DNA of 30,798 bases from Mariprofundaceae bacterium (GTDB lineage Bacteria; Pseudomonadota; Zetaproteobacteria; Mariprofundales; Mariprofundaceae), in assembly GCA_030950835.1 (NCBI GenBank), contig JAUZQU010000140.1, positions 1-30,798 on the forward strand, given 5' to 3'. Below the pieces are notes generated by a model. The model saw only the letters and a program-made list of their open reading frames with translations, did no database searches and had not been told where the DNA came from. The position numbers and the translations under genes are program-made. The stretch's first letter is position 1, and the number at the start of each line of letters is the position of its first letter. Positions 7,902 through 17,600 of this stretch are shown in pieces.

Positions 7902-8899
7902 TGACTTTTATAATTCCAGGATCAGATAGGCCTGTTCAGGGGAGGTCTCGTGCGACGCGTATGGTAGATAGCTCTATACATATGGGTATTGTGCACGAAG
8001 AGCTCCCTTCTGGCAATACTGGAGAAACGTTGTATGTTGTCATGGTAACCATTAATGGGCAAGATGTACCCATTACATGTACTCGCATGTCGCGATTCGG
8101 TGGTGCCCATAACTACGAAGAGTACTCGCTTAGGGGATACAATGACTCACAAGGCACCGGTAGCAATACAAACTTTTCACAACGCCCAGGCGATACAGTC
8201 ATTGTTGCTTTCCTGGATGGTGTTGCAAAACAAGGTGTTATACTTGGTGGAATACGGCACCCATCTCGACCGCAGTCATTGGAAGATGGCAGTCCAGCAT
8301 ATAAACATAGATTTAATGGCATAGAAAAAGAAATAACCAGTGATGGTGCTATGACATATACATACAAGGGCATCATGCCAGCGGAACAGCTCGATTCACC
8401 CCCAACAGGCAAGCTAATTCTTGGGCCAGAGGATGATCCAGATAAAGCTGGATCCACATTTGGGTTTGATGCTGACGGCAATTTTAATATTGGAGACGGA
8501 GATCGTCAGGCAATAGTAATGACTAGGGATTCCGCACAAGGTGGCAATCTGGTCGTAACGTCTGGAACCACAGTAATTACCATCGCTGGGGGGGATAAAA
8601 CCCAGACAGTTGATATTTCAACTAAGGGGAATATTAATCTTGAAGCCGCCAAGGACGCGACAGTGGCAGGATCATCTATGGAATTGTCTTCTGAGACAAC
8701 ATTTGCTATTGATGCTAAAACAGGATTGTCCATCACATCTGCGGGTGGCGAATTGCTAGACCTTATTACCACATTGATCGATGAGTTAGGCACACTGATA
8801 GTCACAAGTCCAACCGGCCCTTGTTCGCCGATCATGGCTGCGCCAACGTGGACGAAGGTATTGCTTATCCAGACCAAAATTAAGTTGATGATGGGCTAA
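7901..8899 (+). CDS. Baseplate central spike protein (gp5/VgrG-like, no lysozyme domain)
   Basis: This 332-residue protein has GAGAGG six bases before ATG, overlapping the hub stop by one base. Residues 1-120 form the OB-fold of gp5/gpV/VgrG spikes, with the signature RPGDTVIVAFLDG then GVILGGIRHP. NGIEKEITSDGAMTYTY follows at about 139. From about residue 185 to 290 there are short repeating strands (NLVVTSGTTVITIAGG, NINLEA, SMELSSETTFAID) that fit the triple-stranded beta-helix of the spike. T4 gp5 carries a lysozyme between OB-fold and helix. Here the two join directly, so cell-wall digestion must come from elsewhere. The C-terminus is a short basic/hydrophobic tail without a visible metal-binding HxH tip. 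Confidence 0.85.
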   Translation: MTFIIPGSDRPVQGRSRATRMVDSSIHMGIVHEELPSGNTGETLYVVMVTINGQDVPITCTRMSRFGGAHNYEEYSLRGYNDSQGTGSNTNFSQRPGDTVIVAFLDGVAKQGVILGGIRHPSRPQSLEDGSPAYKHRFNGIEKEITSDGAMTYTYKGIMPAEQLDSPPTGKLILGPEDDPDKAGSTFGFDADGNFNIGDGDRQAIVMTRDSAQGGNLVVTSGTTVITIAGGDKTQTVDISTKGNINLEAAKDATVAGSSMELSSETTFAIDAKTGLSITSAGGELLDLITTLIDELGTLIVTSPTGPCSPIMAAPTWTKVLLIQTKIKLMMG

Positions 8900-8933
8900 G
8901 CTTACTTCTTATATAATAGAATAGGAGGAGATC

Positions 8934-9893
8934 ATGAGTTTTTTAGATGATGCAGTCGATTCGGTAACGGACTTTGCAAAAGATGCACTTGGCATAAACA
9001 GCGTAGGTCCGCAAATTACCGTAGACAGTGTGGAAAATAAACCATACAAACCCAATAAGTCTGATTGGCATAAAGCCTTACCTTATGGTTTTAAATTCAA
9101 CCCACGCCAAGGTAAAAGCGTGATTTGTTATTTACCATTAGCACCTGAAAATATTGCAGTTAGCACTCATTTTGGCACCAATATAATCCCCACACTTTAT
9201 GGAACCATTGAAGAACACAGTGAGCAACGCTATTACGATATAGTCATATCAGGTACGACGGGGTTTGCTCCTAAATACACAACTCCATTCATATCTGGGA
9301 CTCAACCGCAAGATAAGAAGCTTAATCTTACGGGTCGCAAGTCATATAAAGATGAAAAAGTAGCAGGTATTGACCCGAATTTAGCAGGCGGATTCTTTCA
9401 GAAGTCCATTGGAGCATTGAATCAAGGACTAAACGCTATCGTCAATATGTATGAAAACTTCAATGGTACGCCTGTGCTTTCGGGCGTTGATCCTGAAACT
9501 AGTGGGTATATTGCATTTCATAACATGTACAGATACCTATTGGCATATAAAAGAGACGCAGCTGGATTAAACGTAAACACAGGCTATAGTCAGCATCCAC
9601 TTACGTTTTTGAACTACAAAGACCATATACAATACAATTGTGCGATAACGAAATTTGACCTTAAGCGATCAGCTACACAGCCAATGCTTTACAATTACAC
9701 AATAATCATGCGAGCATATAATTTACGAGATATAGCAGAATCGATACCTGACGACACAATAACAAAGAGACTCCAAGACCTTGGGCTAGCTGGCATTGGT
9801 GGATCTGTATTTAAAAAACTAAAACAAACATCAAATGGTGCTAAAGGGGTTATTGGTGCTATCAGTGGTGGATTAAATGTATTAGGCGGGTAA
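8934..9893 (+). CDS. Hub/baseplate-associated structural protein
   Basis: This 319-residue protein has an excellent ribosome-binding site (AGGAGGAG) before ATG. An amphipathic N-terminal helix (residues 1-20) is followed by a beta-rich region at about 65-110 with the line PENIAVSTHFGTNIIPTLYG and the tag ISGTTG. This pattern resembles phage tail proteins next to the hub whose strands pack against the tube end. The C-terminal 40 residues are Gly/Ala/Lys-rich. No enzyme motif is seen. Its place between the spike and the gp25-like gene argues for a baseplate inner-ring or tube-baseplate junction protein such as those filling the T4 gp48/gp54 role, but no sequence match to those is claimed. The stop TAA directly abuts the next ATG. 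Confidence 0.55.
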   Translation: MSFLDDAVDSVTDFAKDALGINSVGPQITVDSVENKPYKPNKSDWHKALPYGFKFNPRQGKSVICYLPLAPENIAVSTHFGTNIIPTLYGTIEEHSEQRYYDIVISGTTGFAPKYTTPFISGTQPQDKKLNLTGRKSYKDEKVAGIDPNLAGGFFQKSIGALNQGLNAIVNMYENFNGTPVLSGVDPETSGYIAFHNMYRYLLAYKRDAAGLNVNTGYSQHPLTFLNYKDHIQYNCAITKFDLKRSATQPMLYNYTIIMRAYNLRDIAESIPDDTITKRLQDLGLAGIGGSVFKKLKQTSNGAKGVIGAISGGLNVLGG

Positions 9894-11477
9894 ATGTCTC
9901 ACGGCAAAGAAACAGCATATAGCAGACTTGCAGATTTGCAGCTTTGGTACAAGATTCAAGACGAGTCTGTTCTGAAGCTTTCTGATGTTCCTGCCATTAT
10001 TCCGTTGCGTTGGTTTTATTTTCGCGATCAGTGGGAATTCTTTAAACCAGGGCTTGAAGCTAGGGTTGCTACTTATTTTGAACCAGATATGCTGCGATCG
10101 CACATAGACACATTAGACACATTCATAAAAGTACAAAGAACTTCACCAATCCCCAACCCTTTCTCAAAGCGATCTGTTTTATTTAAGTACTATTCTGTGT
10201 TTGATAACATGGAGTTAGCTAAGCTAAACATCAGCTATGAAGAACGCATTATTGTCGAGGCTGAGATCAAGAGAGTCAGCAGGTTTACTAAGACTGATTT
10301 TATAGATATTAGAGATAATCTAAGAGCGGCACGTGACGAACTAGCAGATCAGGCCGGTGGCACAGATGAGAGCTACAATGCGACTTTTACACGCAATGCT
10401 GTTCCAGCACGTACAAATATTAGAATACTAGATATAAGTATTATGAGATTGTTCTCGGAAGGCTTGAAATCTATAGACTTTATATTAGCCAACATCTTTT
10501 CACTAGATACCACAACTGTCGATCCTTTTGCCCTTGCAAAGGCTAACGCAAATAACTCAGCTTATGCGTTAGAGCAGCATAAGTCAGGTAGGTTGACTAC
10601 ATTGAACTTTGGCGAAGACTTACAATCATTGGCTGCTCGTACGATGGGGGATCCCGACAAGTTTATTGAGATCGCTATTGCCAATGGCTTAAAGGCGCCA
10701 TATGTAGATGAAATCGGTGAAAAGATATCACTAATATCTAATGGTAATTCAAACTTGATAAATATAGCTAAATCAGACAACAATGGTGAACCTAACTTCA
10801 ATAAGTTCTATGTGAACCAAGTTGTGTTCCTATCATCTAATACAGAGACTGTACAGGATCAGCGAACTGTGCAGAGTATAAAAGAAGTTGCAATATCTGG
10901 TGAGATAATTCTTGAATTTGATGGAGAAAAAGATCTTTCAAGATATAAGCTTGCTGAAAATGCAGCCATCAGGGTATTTAAGCCGAATACAATCAACAGT
11001 AGTTTCATGATACTCATACCATCAACTGAGCCATTACCTGACGATTTGAAGCAAGAGGTGCCGTTCTTTCTAAAATCAAGCACTGAAGATGAGCGTCAAG
11101 CGAAAGTGGACTTATTTATGACAGATGATCGAGATCTTAATTTTACATCGTCCGGAGATCTGCAGCTATCTTATGGACTACAGAATGCAGCCCAAGCAAT
11201 CGCAATTAAGATGGAAGTGGAACGAGGCACATTAAGTAGGCACCCTAACTTTGGTTTGGTTAATGTAAAAGGCGAGCTCACAAATAACACCTCAGGGCTA
11301 AAAGCCATGCTGTCGAGTTCCATCACTCAACAAGTAGAAAGCGATCCAAGGTTTGAGCGCTTAGAGCAAATAACAGTACAATATGTAAGTGATTTACATG
11401 GTTTTAAGATATATCTGCAAGCTAGACTGTCAGGGTCGCAGGTAGTTATACCAATCTCATTTAGTGTGAATCTATAA
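9894..11477 (+). CDS. Baseplate wedge protein with LysM-like and gp25-like domains
   Basis: This 527-residue protein begins right after the preceding stop, with a GGCGGG-type ribosome-binding site. Residues 1-230 are helical and unassigned. Residues about 235-275 read like a LysM repeat (FGEDLQSLAARTMGDPDKF then EIAIANGL), as found in T4 gp53 and XkdP-type baseplate proteins. Residues about 408-527 match the gp25/gpW wedge family in pattern: DLQLSYGLQNAAQAIAIKM, then ERGTLSRHPNFG, DPRFERLEQ and a final strand pair ending IPISFSV. In T4, gp53 and gp25 are separate parts of the inner wedge, and here both signatures lie in one chain. The next recognisable gene is baseplate J, as expected for the order W-J-I. 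Confidence 0.75.
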   Translation: MSHGKETAYSRLADLQLWYKIQDESVLKLSDVPAIIPLRWFYFRDQWEFFKPGLEARVATYFEPDMLRSHIDTLDTFIKVQRTSPIPNPFSKRSVLFKYYSVFDNMELAKLNISYEERIIVEAEIKRVSRFTKTDFIDIRDNLRAARDELADQAGGTDESYNATFTRNAVPARTNIRILDISIMRLFSEGLKSIDFILANIFSLDTTTVDPFALAKANANNSAYALEQHKSGRLTTLNFGEDLQSLAARTMGDPDKFIEIAIANGLKAPYVDEIGEKISLISNGNSNLINIAKSDNNGEPNFNKFYVNQVVFLSSNTETVQDQRTVQSIKEVAISGEIILEFDGEKDLSRYKLAENAAIRVFKPNTINSSFMILIPSTEPLPDDLKQEVPFFLKSSTEDERQAKVDLFMTDDRDLNFTSSGDLQLSYGLQNAAQAIAIKMEVERGTLSRHPNFGLVNVKGELTNNTSGLKAMLSSSITQQVESDPRFERLEQITVQYVSDLHGFKIYLQARLSGSQVVIPISFSVNL

Positions 11478-11598
11478 ATAATTATAGTTACATATGATTG
11501 GTGGAATATATAAAATAAGAAACACCATAAGTGGGCTCAATACGCAGTAATATAAAAATAAAATCAATAGGCTTAACTTTTATACATGAGGTGATATC
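11478..11598 (+). other. AT-rich leader before the baseplate J gene
   Basis: These 121 bases separate the wedge gene from the J gene. A small A/T-only inverted repeat (CTATAA 11473-11478, TTATAG 11483-11488) overlaps the previous stop and is too weak to call a terminator. AT-rich stretches such as GTAATATAAAAATAAAAT at 11548-11565 might include a phage promoter, but no clear -35/-10 pair is seen. The region ends in a strong GAGGTGAT at 11588-11595. Confidence 0.35.
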
Positions 11599-11601
11599 AT
11601 C
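11588..11601 (+). promoter_or_regulatory. Ribosome-binding site with AUC start codon of the J gene
   Basis: GAGGTGAT (11588-11595) matches the anti-Shine-Dalgarno sequence, and GAGG lies seven bases before ATC at 11599-11601. In this frame a TGA lies at 11587-11589, and no ATG, GTG or TTG occurs until ATG 11641. The 14 codons in between encode (M)PIIIKTYNEILGD, a normal-looking continuation of the J N-terminus. ATG 11641 has no convincing ribosome-binding site. Confidence 0.7.
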
Positions 11602-14600
11602 CCTATAATTATAAAAACTTACAACGAAATTCTCGGTGACATGATCCGAAAGGTGGTTGCTGAAACTTCCCTTAACGATATCAACAACGGGTCAGTGTTA
11701 CTTACGTTACTTGAGGCTGCAGCCACAGTCGACTTTGAGAACAACTCAGCTATCCTTAACGTTCTAGAGCTACTGAATGTCGACGTCCTTAGAGATAGTG
11801 ATCTTGACAGTCGGGCAGCTGATTTTGGACTTACACGTAATGTTGCTCAAAAAGCTTCTGGTTTCATATCAATCTCCGATTCTACAATTACAAAAAGAAG
11901 CACAGGCCTTTATCAGGTCAAGTCTGCTCCAATATCAGGACAGACAACTATATTTGTAAATGATGCCTCTGCGTGGGACGCTACCGGCACAATCTATATT
12001 GGTCGTGATACCCCAAACTTTGAAGGTCCAATCAACTATAGCTCAATCGTGGATAATGGCACATTCTATTCAATCGTGTTAGATTCCGCATTACAGCGTG
12101 ATCATCTAATCTCAGATATTGTTGTTGATGCTCAAAACACCAATGATAGGTTCATACCCGCCAGTACGGTAGTGAAGATTCCAGCAAGTAGCCAAAACCC
12201 GGAGGTGTTGTATCTTGTATTGAGAGATACAATACTACCTGCTGGTGAGGATACTATTAATGCGGTGTCCGTGGTTGCTGAAATTGGCGGTAGAGAATAC
12301 AATGCTGGTATCAACACTATTGCTCAATTCCAGTCAGAACCGTTTACTGGAGCAACTTGCATTAACACAATTGCATTCACTAATGGTAGCAATATAGAGT
12401 CAGATGGTGAGATTAGAGAACGCATCAAGTCATTTGGCAGCACACTCGCACGAGGAACTAAGGCTGCTATTTTAGCCGCTGTAATCGGTGTATCTGATAA
12501 CGATGACGGTAAACAGGTCGCTTCTGCAAATATTACTGAGCCGCCAATCGTTGGCGATCCTTCTATTCTGTATATTGACGATGGTACAGGTTTTCAACCA
12601 TCTACATCTGGCCAGAGTGTGGATATACTACTTGCTAATGCTTCTGGTAATGAAGAGTTCCTGCAGCTTGCAAACTACCCACTGCCACGCCCTGAAGTGG
12701 CCAATGCAGCTATTGGCCCATATGTATTAGCTGACGGCATGCAGATTAAGGTGCTAGTCGATGGTGTGGAAGAGGTTATTACTTTTAGTGATGAGAGCTT
12801 TGTAAACATTACAGCAGCGTCATTAGCTGAGGTTATTGTTGACATCAATTCTCAGTCTTCTTTATTTAAAGCTAGATTTACAACTAACTCCACAAAAATA
12901 CTGTTTTACCCTACATCTCATAAAACTGAAACAATACAAGTTATCGCATTATCCTTATCTGATGATGAGGCTCTGTATGCTAATTCGCAATTTAAGTTTC
13001 CAACTAATGAGTTTTCATACATCCGCTTATATAAGAACAGTGTGCTGTTAACTGAGAGTTCATCTGCAGCCTCTCTTGTGACTAACACGCTTTCTACATG
13101 GAATATATTAAATACTGGTAATGTGATTATCAGTGTTGACAACACACCTGCTCAAAACCAGACTTTCACAGTTACAGACTTCGGTGGTACAGCTTTTGTA
13201 GCATTATCGTTAGCAGATTGGGTCAATGCTTTTAATACTAAATTTGCCGGTATAACCGCTGAGGCCACTGCATCAGATGAGCTTAGAATTACATCTAACA
13301 AGATTGGATCCTCATCTGCACTTGCAATAACAGGCGGCTCGTATCAAGACAACTGGTTCGCTAATTCAGACATCACAGCAACTGGTACAAGTTCAGATTT
13401 TCAACTTAATAGGCAAAATGGTAATCTAAGGATATTAGCCGATATTACAGAGGATGACACGATAACAGCGGGGACAAGCGATGCGCGTGGTAATTACATA
13501 TCTATTGAATCTCAAACAGGTATATACAATGTCGCTACCGATGGCAACAGTAGAGCGTCTAATTTCATTGTTAATCTGGATGCTAATTCTACTGTAAGTC
13601 GTAGCATTACGGTTACTGCGAGTGATGTTCTTACTTTAAGAAATTATGGTGCTGGAATCACTCGGATCACATCTAGCAGCGACAACACATTTAGTCCCAC
13701 GCAACCAGGTGACTTCATTTACATTACATCAAGAGGTGGAACTGGAATATCAGGAGCAGAGTGGATTCACCCTGATAACTGTGGTCTGCATAAGATAATT
13801 ACTAAAGGTAATCATGTCGATGTTGGTGTAGATACCTATATCGAATACGTGCAGGCAACTGTTACTGAAACAGGAATGATTGCTGACATTAAGACGCTTA
13901 CGTTTTTAGATCAAGTATCTACCGGCGCCTCTGATTACTTTGTAGTTTACGATGTTAATGGTCTTGGATGGGCAATTGCATTAGACACAACAGGCACGGA
14001 TGCTGATCCAACCGGGCCGGTATGGGTAGCTACGCCTGCTGCAAGAAGAGTTAAAGTTGATATAACTGGCTTATCTGCTGTTGCAGTTGCTGCTGCGGTT
14101 GAAACTGCAATTGACGGATTGACTGGATTCACTGCTGTAATTACAACCGACGATAGTGCAGCTGATGGCACTATGATATTCACAAATGTCAACGTCGGCT
14201 CCGTGCAGGATGCGGATTCATTTACATTCGATGACAACTTAGCTGGCAGTGTGATTGCGGTCAACTCTACACCTGGCGCATACGGCGTACACACTATCCT
14301 AGCTTCTGAAGATATTCAGATATTCAAAACAAGTGAATATCCTCAATTATGGCAAGGCGCTTTCCTAACAACACCAGCGGCCGGCACTGTACAGGCAATT
14401 GTAGATAGCATCAACAAAGACATAACCAACATAACAGCGTCTGTGTATAAAACAAATAGCGTAAAAATAAGCTCTAGCTCTGAAACAGATGGTAATATCA
14501 CATTGCCAGTGTCTGTTTCTAATGCTACAACGGTATTTAAAACAGCTCAAGAGCGACAGGTGGGTAATCCATCCCATGTCGCGCACAAAGTAACCAACAA

Positions 14601-17600
14601 GGATGCTTTCACGTTCTTTAAGAGAACCACACCGACCGATGTTGCTGCAGGCGGAACAGCTAACCGTGAAGTGTGGTTAGGTAGACATACATATGGTGAC
14701 CAAAACAGCGTGCTGTTAGCTGCTGCTGCACCAAATACTGTATACACATCAGGATACAGTGAGAGTATAAGCGCTTCCATATTTGATGAGTCCATTGCTG
14801 ACAGTGATGACATGGTCTTCTTTCTAAGCGGCAACAACAAGCGTCAGTATAGAAGTATTAAAGAAATATTAGCTTCTAATTTTATTGGAACTCAACAAGC
14901 GCGACCTAGAACATTGCTAGACCACGTGCCCACTGATGAGGTTGGACTTGCAAGGCCCCTACAACTCCATCCTAATGACAGCATCGTACTTATTGTCGAT
15001 CAAGATGCTGTTGCTAAAACTATCGATATTCCATTATCTAGGGCAGGTATCATAAATACCGACGTGGCTGTGTCAGCTGATGTGTTTTCAGCAACCGACT
15101 TAGACGGCGAGGGTGGCGTTGGATTTGACGATACTCAAGTGTGGGGCACTGCAACTAACAACACTGACTTTAAAAACTATGCGCTTTGGATGCGTGCTAG
15201 GAACTGGTACTCAACTGAAGGTGCTCCTGTTGGGCCAAATTCAAGCAACACAACTCAAGGTTCCATGATAGTGAGAGCTGGTGAGTATGGACCACACGGC
15301 GAAAACCTAAGATTTAAAATAGAATACCCAAGTGCTGCCAATAGTACAAACAGCGTGTCACATCAAAACAAAGGAGCTTCCTCAACAACTACATATTTCT
15401 TTGGTAGTGGTGCAGGGCGCACAACTGGTGTCACGTCAGGTTCTGGTGTTAAGATTTACGATGTTAGTGGTGTTACCACGTATGCTGGATATACATTTGG
15501 AATTACGCGATATGAATTTATCGCAACTGGTTTAGATTTCAGCACTGTGTTGATTGGTGATGTTATAGGGATCAGTGCTGATGTTGGCTTTAACCATGTT
15601 GATAATACGGGCTCTTATAGAATCCTAGGTGTTAACGATGTGGATGGTGATCGTTGGGTTGATGTTTACAATCCAGACGCCATACTGTCAACGGTTGGAT
15701 ACAAAGAGAGAACTGAAATAACAACATCAGCTGATGGTAGTGTTAAGGAGGTAACTCAGATAGTTGCCGACACATTTGTGAACACAGCTGACGGTGAATA
15801 CTTTGACCTAAACACTCAAGGCGGTACTGGTTACAGGGTTTGGATGGATAAGGCTGGCGATATGTCAGGTGTTCCAGCATCAGGTGGTCGCACATTAGCA
15901 ACTGTTAATATATTTGGTCTAACCACTGCGGCTCAAGTTGGGGACGCAACAGCTACTGTGATCAATGGATTAGCAGCAGGATCGCATTACACGTGTCCTC
16001 CTACGGCGACTGGGACGATCCTCGCGACCGATAATTCCTACGGAACAGCCACAAATGCTGATGGAACAGGTATTCCTACTGGATCCTGGGTAATTAGCAC
16101 AAGTGTTCAGGGTGGCGGTAGTTTGATCGATGGTGAGTATTTCTTGATATATGACATAACTGGACTTGTATGTGTTTGGTTTAACGTATCTGGAGGGGCA
16201 ATTCAACCTGCTGTTGGGGCAAACAGATATCTTGAAATAACAGCCGTGAATGAAGGTGATCCAGCCCTCTTGGTTGGAAACGCAATAGCAAACATATTAG
16301 ATGGTGACAGCAAATACTCAGCGGTAAATGTCGCTGGTGTTGTTACAGTAACAGATGCGGATGTTGGTGTTCGCACAGATGCTACATTAAGTACAGGCTA
16401 CACATCAGCTGGTGCTACAGTTGTGATATTGCAAGATGGCATCGATGATGGTGCTGAAATTATCCTACTCCCATCATTGTTGAATATTTTTCCACTAGAA
16501 AACACAGACGTTGCGAGCATTGTATCTTCCGTAAACACCGGGCAACTACTTAAATTGATAGCTGTTGGTGATGATGCAAGATTAATAACAAAAGCAACTC
16601 GTGATGATGTGTATACTCCAGCTGGCGCTGGTAATTATAGCACATCGTTGGGGTATGGTCACGCTCCTGACCCTGGTTTCAAGGAAAGTACCAGTATCAC
16701 TGCCGTTGCTGATTCAGGTGGCTCTCTAGACGGGGTATACTTTATATTACCTGATGGAGCAGGAACCACAGTTGCATTTTGGTATGACATAAACAACAGT
16801 GGTACGGTTGAGCCGGCACATGGTGCACCAAGAAGCGTGGAAATAACCTCTGTTGTCACAAATGATAATGCATTTCAAGTGGCTCAGAAAACAGCTATTG
16901 CAATAAATGCTGATGCAGATTTTACCTGCTCCAACACAGATGGATTTACAGAAACAGAATTATTCGCCATTGATACAACAATAGGGGAGCACTCAAGTGT
17001 ATTGAGTGCTGGCACTTCAGGTTTCACCTTACAACAAGAGCGAGCTGGTACTGATGGCTCTTCAGGCGCTAATGAATATATTTCACTTTATGACGGCATT
17101 AATTGGATCCAATCGTTTCAGAACGCAAACCCTCATTTCATTTTAAAAGATAGCATGTTACTGCAAGGAGTTCCTGATGCAACAACATACGCTATTGACA
17201 ATAATCCCAATGATGATATTGCAGAATTAGGTGAACAATTCAAACTCGTTCCCACAACACCTAGCAACATATATCACCACTTTACTCAAAAAGCCCTCTC
17301 CCAGCTTCCTATTATTGCAAATGTAGACTATACTGACTTGAAGCGAAAGATACAGATCAAATCTAAAGAGTTAGGAAGCGATGGTAGCATTGAGATCGTT
17401 GGTGGTAATGCTAATGCGTCCACCTTCTCTATCTTTGGTGAATCACAAATCGTTAATAATGATGATATCGATTATCTCACAGTCAAGATATCCGCCTTCC
17501 CAGATACGCTTTCTAAAGGCGACCTGGTTGAGCTAACCAATCTCAATACCACTCAAAGGCTATCGAGAACAGAGAGCTCAGATTCTATCGACGTGTCGAC

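Noticed and set aside
8912..8917. TATAAT before the hub-associated gene as a promoter
   Set aside because: The transcript would begin inside or after the ribosome-binding site at 8923-8930, leaving no usable leader.
11473..11488. Inverted repeat at the end of the wedge gene as a terminator
   Set aside because: The stem is six mostly A/T pairs with no following T-tract.
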